NCBI GenBank assembly: GCA_037128595.1
Contig: JBAXWB010000010.1
Coordinates: 62,001-126,000 of the forward strand
Source of the DNA: a bacterium
Lineage (GTDB): Bacteria > Verrucomicrobiota > Kiritimatiellia > CAIKKV01 > CAITUY01
Direction: 5' to 3'
DNA length: 64,000 nt
The notes under the pieces were generated by a model, which did no database searches, was not told the DNA's origin, and saw nothing but the letters and a program-made list of their open reading frames with translations. The position numbers and the translations under genes are program-made. Shown here one piece after another: positions 61,408 through 64,000 of the stretch. Each line of letters opens with the position of its first letter. Position 1 is the first letter of the stretch.

Positions 61408-61894
61408 CCCCGTCGTGCGCGAGTTCCCGACTTGCGTGATTCTGTAGCCACTAAAGGTGAGTGGTTATGGTTAAACCAATGAGGGAGCGGGAACGGTAAG
61501 CGATGAGGGCGGCATGATTAGCGTACCGTGCAGCAATCGATATGCGGGAAAGTTTTAATGGGTTGAGTGGTTGGTGGTGAGTTCGATCGGGATCTCTTGA
61601 GAGGAGAATGGTTTGTATTCATGGGCCAGCGACGGAATCTGGCGAAGGGGTTGTACTGGGCACGTAACGGATTCGCGCTGTGGGTGAATCGATTGGTGCG
61701 AGGTCGATGCATGCTGCCTCAAGGCGCGGTGGCGGGTGTAGATCGCGCAACACTAGCGGATCTTATTTCTGCAAGTTGCATCTAGGGAATAAGATAAACA
61801 TTGTGTTGCCAGGTTGTTCTATAAGCATGTTTAAATGTTTTATATGCGGTGTGGCAATGGGCATGGACCTGTTGCCCAATTAGATGGAGGCGGT
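61408..61894. other. 487-bp gap with no convincing gene
   Basis: Short frames (for example 61567-61785) show no recognisable domain or ribosome site. It contains no clear repeats of the families described here. A GGAGG at 61886-61890 serves the downstream gene. The region may be a decayed gene or a long leader. Confidence 0.5.
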
Positions 61895-64000
61895 ATGCGT
61901 GATCGGCGAATTAATATTCTCATTGCTTTATTATTTTTAGTCGTGATAGCGGTTTTTACTTTTAGGGAAGTATTTGATCCCGGACGCGTACTGTTCATGA
62001 CTGATAACAATTTGGGGGGTACTGCCAATTTCGCCCGTTTTTTGCCGGAAGGAATGTACCGCACATTATGGGACAATTGTCCGCTCTTGGGTTTCTCTGT
62101 AACGATTCCTTTTTCCTTTGGAGGGTTGTTGCTCTGGGTGATGCCATTAATATTCTACATGAATTGGTATCATGCAATTATGATGGGGGTTGCATCGCTT
62201 GGGTTCATACTGTTTTGCGTTCAGCGGCGATGCGGACTTCTGTCATCATTGATTGGATCATTGGCAGCATTCTGGATCGGAAGCAGCATGACGCTGGTCT
62301 ACTCTGGTCACAATGGCAAATATGGTGTTTTAGCGTTTGCAGGGATCGCTTTGTGGCTTATTGAAAAAGCGGCAAATCATAAATGTCTTGTTTGGAACTT
62401 GCTGGCGGGTAGCTCCATCGGGTTGATGTTCGTAGAGCAACAGGATGTAGGCTTGTTCATTGCTCTTTTTTTGGGCGCCTATGCAGTATATGCGCTTTTA
62501 CGAGAGAATTCTTGGAGATGGCGGGCTCTTGTACTGCCTCTATTGACTATGGGCACCATGGTTCTATTGGTTGGTGGGCCCAATATTCTGTCCGGATATA
62601 TGACGCAAGTGAAGGGGGTCGTCTCCATGGGTGATGAGAATCCCCAACAGAAATGGGACTATTGTACTTCGTGGAGTCTCCCTCCGGAGGATGTGCTCGA
62701 ATTCATTGCCCCAGGGTTCAGAGGTGTCCGCACTGGCGAGCCAGAAGGACCTTACTGGGGCAGAATGGGGCGTTCTCCAGGCTGGGAGCAAACTAAGCAA
62801 GGTTTTCAAAATTTTAAACTCAACAGTGAATACGAAGGAGCCATCCCGATTGTATTGGCGCTATTGGCTGTTTTTATAGCGATTGTAGGAGGAAAGGGTA
62901 AGGGCAGAGGCCAGGGGGCGGAGGACAAGGGCCAGCGAACGGATGGCAGCAGGCATAAGCAGAAAGGCGAAAAACTAACTACCGAATCGCATAACTCTCA
63001 ACGCGCAACTTGTAACGCGCAACTCGAGCCAGTGTTATCCCAGAGACGCGGTGACATCATTTTTTGGGGCATAGCCACGCTGGTGGCGCTGCTGTTGGCT
63101 TTTGGACGGTTTTTTCCGCTGTACAGCCTTTTCTATCAGATTCCTGGGATGTCCTCCATCAGGTGCCCTCAAAAGTTTCTTCACGTTTTTCAAATTGGGA
63201 TAGGGATTTTGGCGGCATTTGGCGCTGATGCACTTCTGAGAGGGATCCCGGAGGGGCTCGCGAAGTGGACTAGGCGATTTGCTGTGATGGTCCTGGTCCT
63301 GGGAGGACTATTGTTATTATGGACAGCAAGTTTGGCCAGTTCGAGGGAGGCCCTGACTAGCGGTTTTGTTAGCGAAGGTTGGTCCCGTTATGCATCAGTT
63401 ATGGTGAATAATATGGTGCAGGGGGCTTTCCATGCCTCAATGATGACTCTGGCCGTGGGAGCGGGATTGCTGTTGCTAGTGGTCTGGCGGCAGCGTCAGC
63501 AAATGCGGCGCAATGGCGTCATGGCCGCGATTGTCCTTGTGATGGTGGGCGACGTTTGGCTGTTGTCGCGAGATTACATTAAGACCGTTAGTTTTCAAGA
63601 AGTTGCTGGCGACAATGTAGTGACAACCTTTCTGAAAGATAACCTTAAACAGCAACGTGTTTATATGCTGTCTCAGGAGGGCTTTTATAACAACTGGTTG
63701 ACGGTCCTCTTCCCGTACCATCAAATTGAGACGTTTAATGTGTCACAGATGCCCCGGATGCCAGTAGATTACGATCTGTGGCTGAAATCGGTCGGTCGTG
63801 ATCCCCTGCGGCTCTGGCAGTTATCGGCTATAGGATATATGCTGGCCCCGGAACAGACGTGGCAGCAGATCCAGAAGGACCCTCGTTTCGCGCGTCATTT
63901 TGAGGCGGTTAAAGGCTTCAATGTATACGCCGTTGGGACAGGCGTATCGGTTGTCGAGGTGCCGCTAGATAAGCCGGCTGGACATAGAATTCTTCGTTTC
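61895..64000 (+). CDS. YfhO-like polytopic membrane protein, 3' end outside the window
   Basis: The frame is open from ATG 61895 to the last base (702 codons) without a stop, so the gene is cut by the window edge. GGAGG five bases before the ATG is the ribosome site. An N-terminal helix is followed by a loop (FDPGRVLFMTDNNLGGTANF), many helices, a luminal GEPEGPYWGRMG region and later helices, in the manner of the YfhO-like gene at 48181. Between two helices (about residues 333-380) is a strongly hydrophilic stretch (KGKGRGQGAEDKGQRTDG and following) encoded by repeat-like DNA at 62891-63036. Membrane glycosyl transfer is the likely role. Confidence 0.8.
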   Translation, partial: MRDRRINILIALLFLVVIAVFTFREVFDPGRVLFMTDNNLGGTANFARFLPEGMYRTLWDNCPLLGFSVTIPFSFGGLLLWVMPLIFYMNWYHAIMMGVASLGFILFCVQRRCGLLSSLIGSLAAFWIGSSMTLVYSGHNGKYGVLAFAGIALWLIEKAANHKCLVWNLLAGSSIGLMFVEQQDVGLFIALFLGAYAVYALLRENSWRWRALVLPLLTMGTMVLLVGGPNILSGYMTQVKGVVSMGDENPQQKWDYCTSWSLPPEDVLEFIAPGFRGVRTGEPEGPYWGRMGRSPGWEQTKQGFQNFKLNSEYEGAIPIVLALLAVFIAIVGGKGKGRGQGAEDKGQRTDGSRHKQKGEKLTTESHNSQRATCNAQLEPVLSQRRGDIIFWGIATLVALLLAFGRFFPLYSLFYQIPGMSSIRCPQKFLHVFQIGIGILAAFGADALLRGIPEGLAKWTRRFAVMVLVLGGLLLLWTASLASSREALTSGFVSEGWSRYASVMVNNMVQGAFHASMMTLAVGAGLLLLVVWRQRQQMRRNGVMAAIVLVMVGDVWLLSRDYIKTVSFQEVAGDNVVTTFLKDNLKQQRVYMLSQEGFYNNWLTVLFPYHQIETFNVSQMPRMPVDYDLWLKSVGRDPLRLWQLSAIGYMLAPEQTWQQIQKDPRFARHFEAVKGFNVYAVGTGVSVVEVPLDKPAGHRILRF
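62891..63036 (+). repeat. Iterated-word array inside the YfhO-like gene
   Basis: GGGCAGAGGCCAGGGGGCGGAGG-type purine words, then CAACGCGCAACTTGTAACGCGCAACTC words. They encode a polar, low-complexity loop within an otherwise hydrophobic protein, and the frame is kept. Confidence 0.7.

Noticed and set aside
61567-61785. 72-codon frame before the last gene
   Set aside because: No ribosome site, no domain and no support from context; left as unassigned.

Overview
The window is 64 kb of a Gram-negative bacterial chromosome. Evidence for this is LPS/O-antigen sugar biosynthesis, ClpB, ThyX and paired type II topoisomerase genes. No rRNA or tRNA gene was seen, so the lineage can only be guessed. 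A bacterial topoisomerase VI pair, an NrpR-type regulator, GTP-dependent PEP carboxykinase, a short-form PS decarboxylase, S23-type four-helix-bundle genes and abundant palindromic intergenic repeats suggest an uncultured PVC-type or similar anaerobic lineage (low confidence).

Layout. 0-10.6 kb holds housekeeping genes: a 5'-truncated acyl-CoA dehydrogenase, a HAD phosphatase, proC, top6B-top6A, rsgA, and a SNF2 helicase with a SWIM protein. 10.6-13.1 kb is an accessory patch: an XRE regulator and a DUF4160/DUF2442 pair bracketed by 117-bp direct repeats, then an unknown gene. 13.2-18.9 kb holds parE-parC converging on thyX and a membrane-hydrolase gene. 19-30 kb holds an acyltransferase, an HNH protein, an NrpR-like regulator divergent from gdhA, psd-pssA, a family-4 uracil-DNA glycosylase, a tandem nucleotidyltransferase, a TPR protein and clpB. 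30-34 kb holds pckG and an FkbM methyltransferase among three 270-305 bp compound palindromes.

From 34 kb to the end is a large polysaccharide locus that becomes visibly more AT-rich after about 43 kb. The CDP-3,6-dideoxyhexose (tyvelose-type) pathway is spread over 36-46 kb: rfbH, a flavin reductase, rfbF, rfbG, an RfbJ-like reductase and rfbE. A contiguous GDP-D-glycero-alpha-D-manno-heptose pathway lies at 51.9-55.6 kb: a gmhA-type isomerase, a transaldolase that could supply sedoheptulose-7-P, hddA, gmhB and hddC. Around them lie glycosyltransferases, YfhO-like and GT87-like membrane enzymes, FkbM methyltransferases, a GT2-flippase fusion and a B12-binding radical SAM protein. One intact IS4-family element with an 11-bp target duplication sits at 58.0-59.6 kb.

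The most unusual content is repeats. Several families of hairpin elements recur with conserved flanks or loops but exchanged, still complementary stems. Arrays of iterated 7-10-mer words, often folding into about 30-bp near-perfect hairpins, separate accessory genes between 37.6 and 41.9 kb. Three S23/four-helix-bundle genes each lie between inverted arms of such arrays, an arrangement like the intervening sequences of bacterial 23S rRNA genes but placed in a protein-coding operon. Repeat DNA also lies in frame inside three coding sequences.
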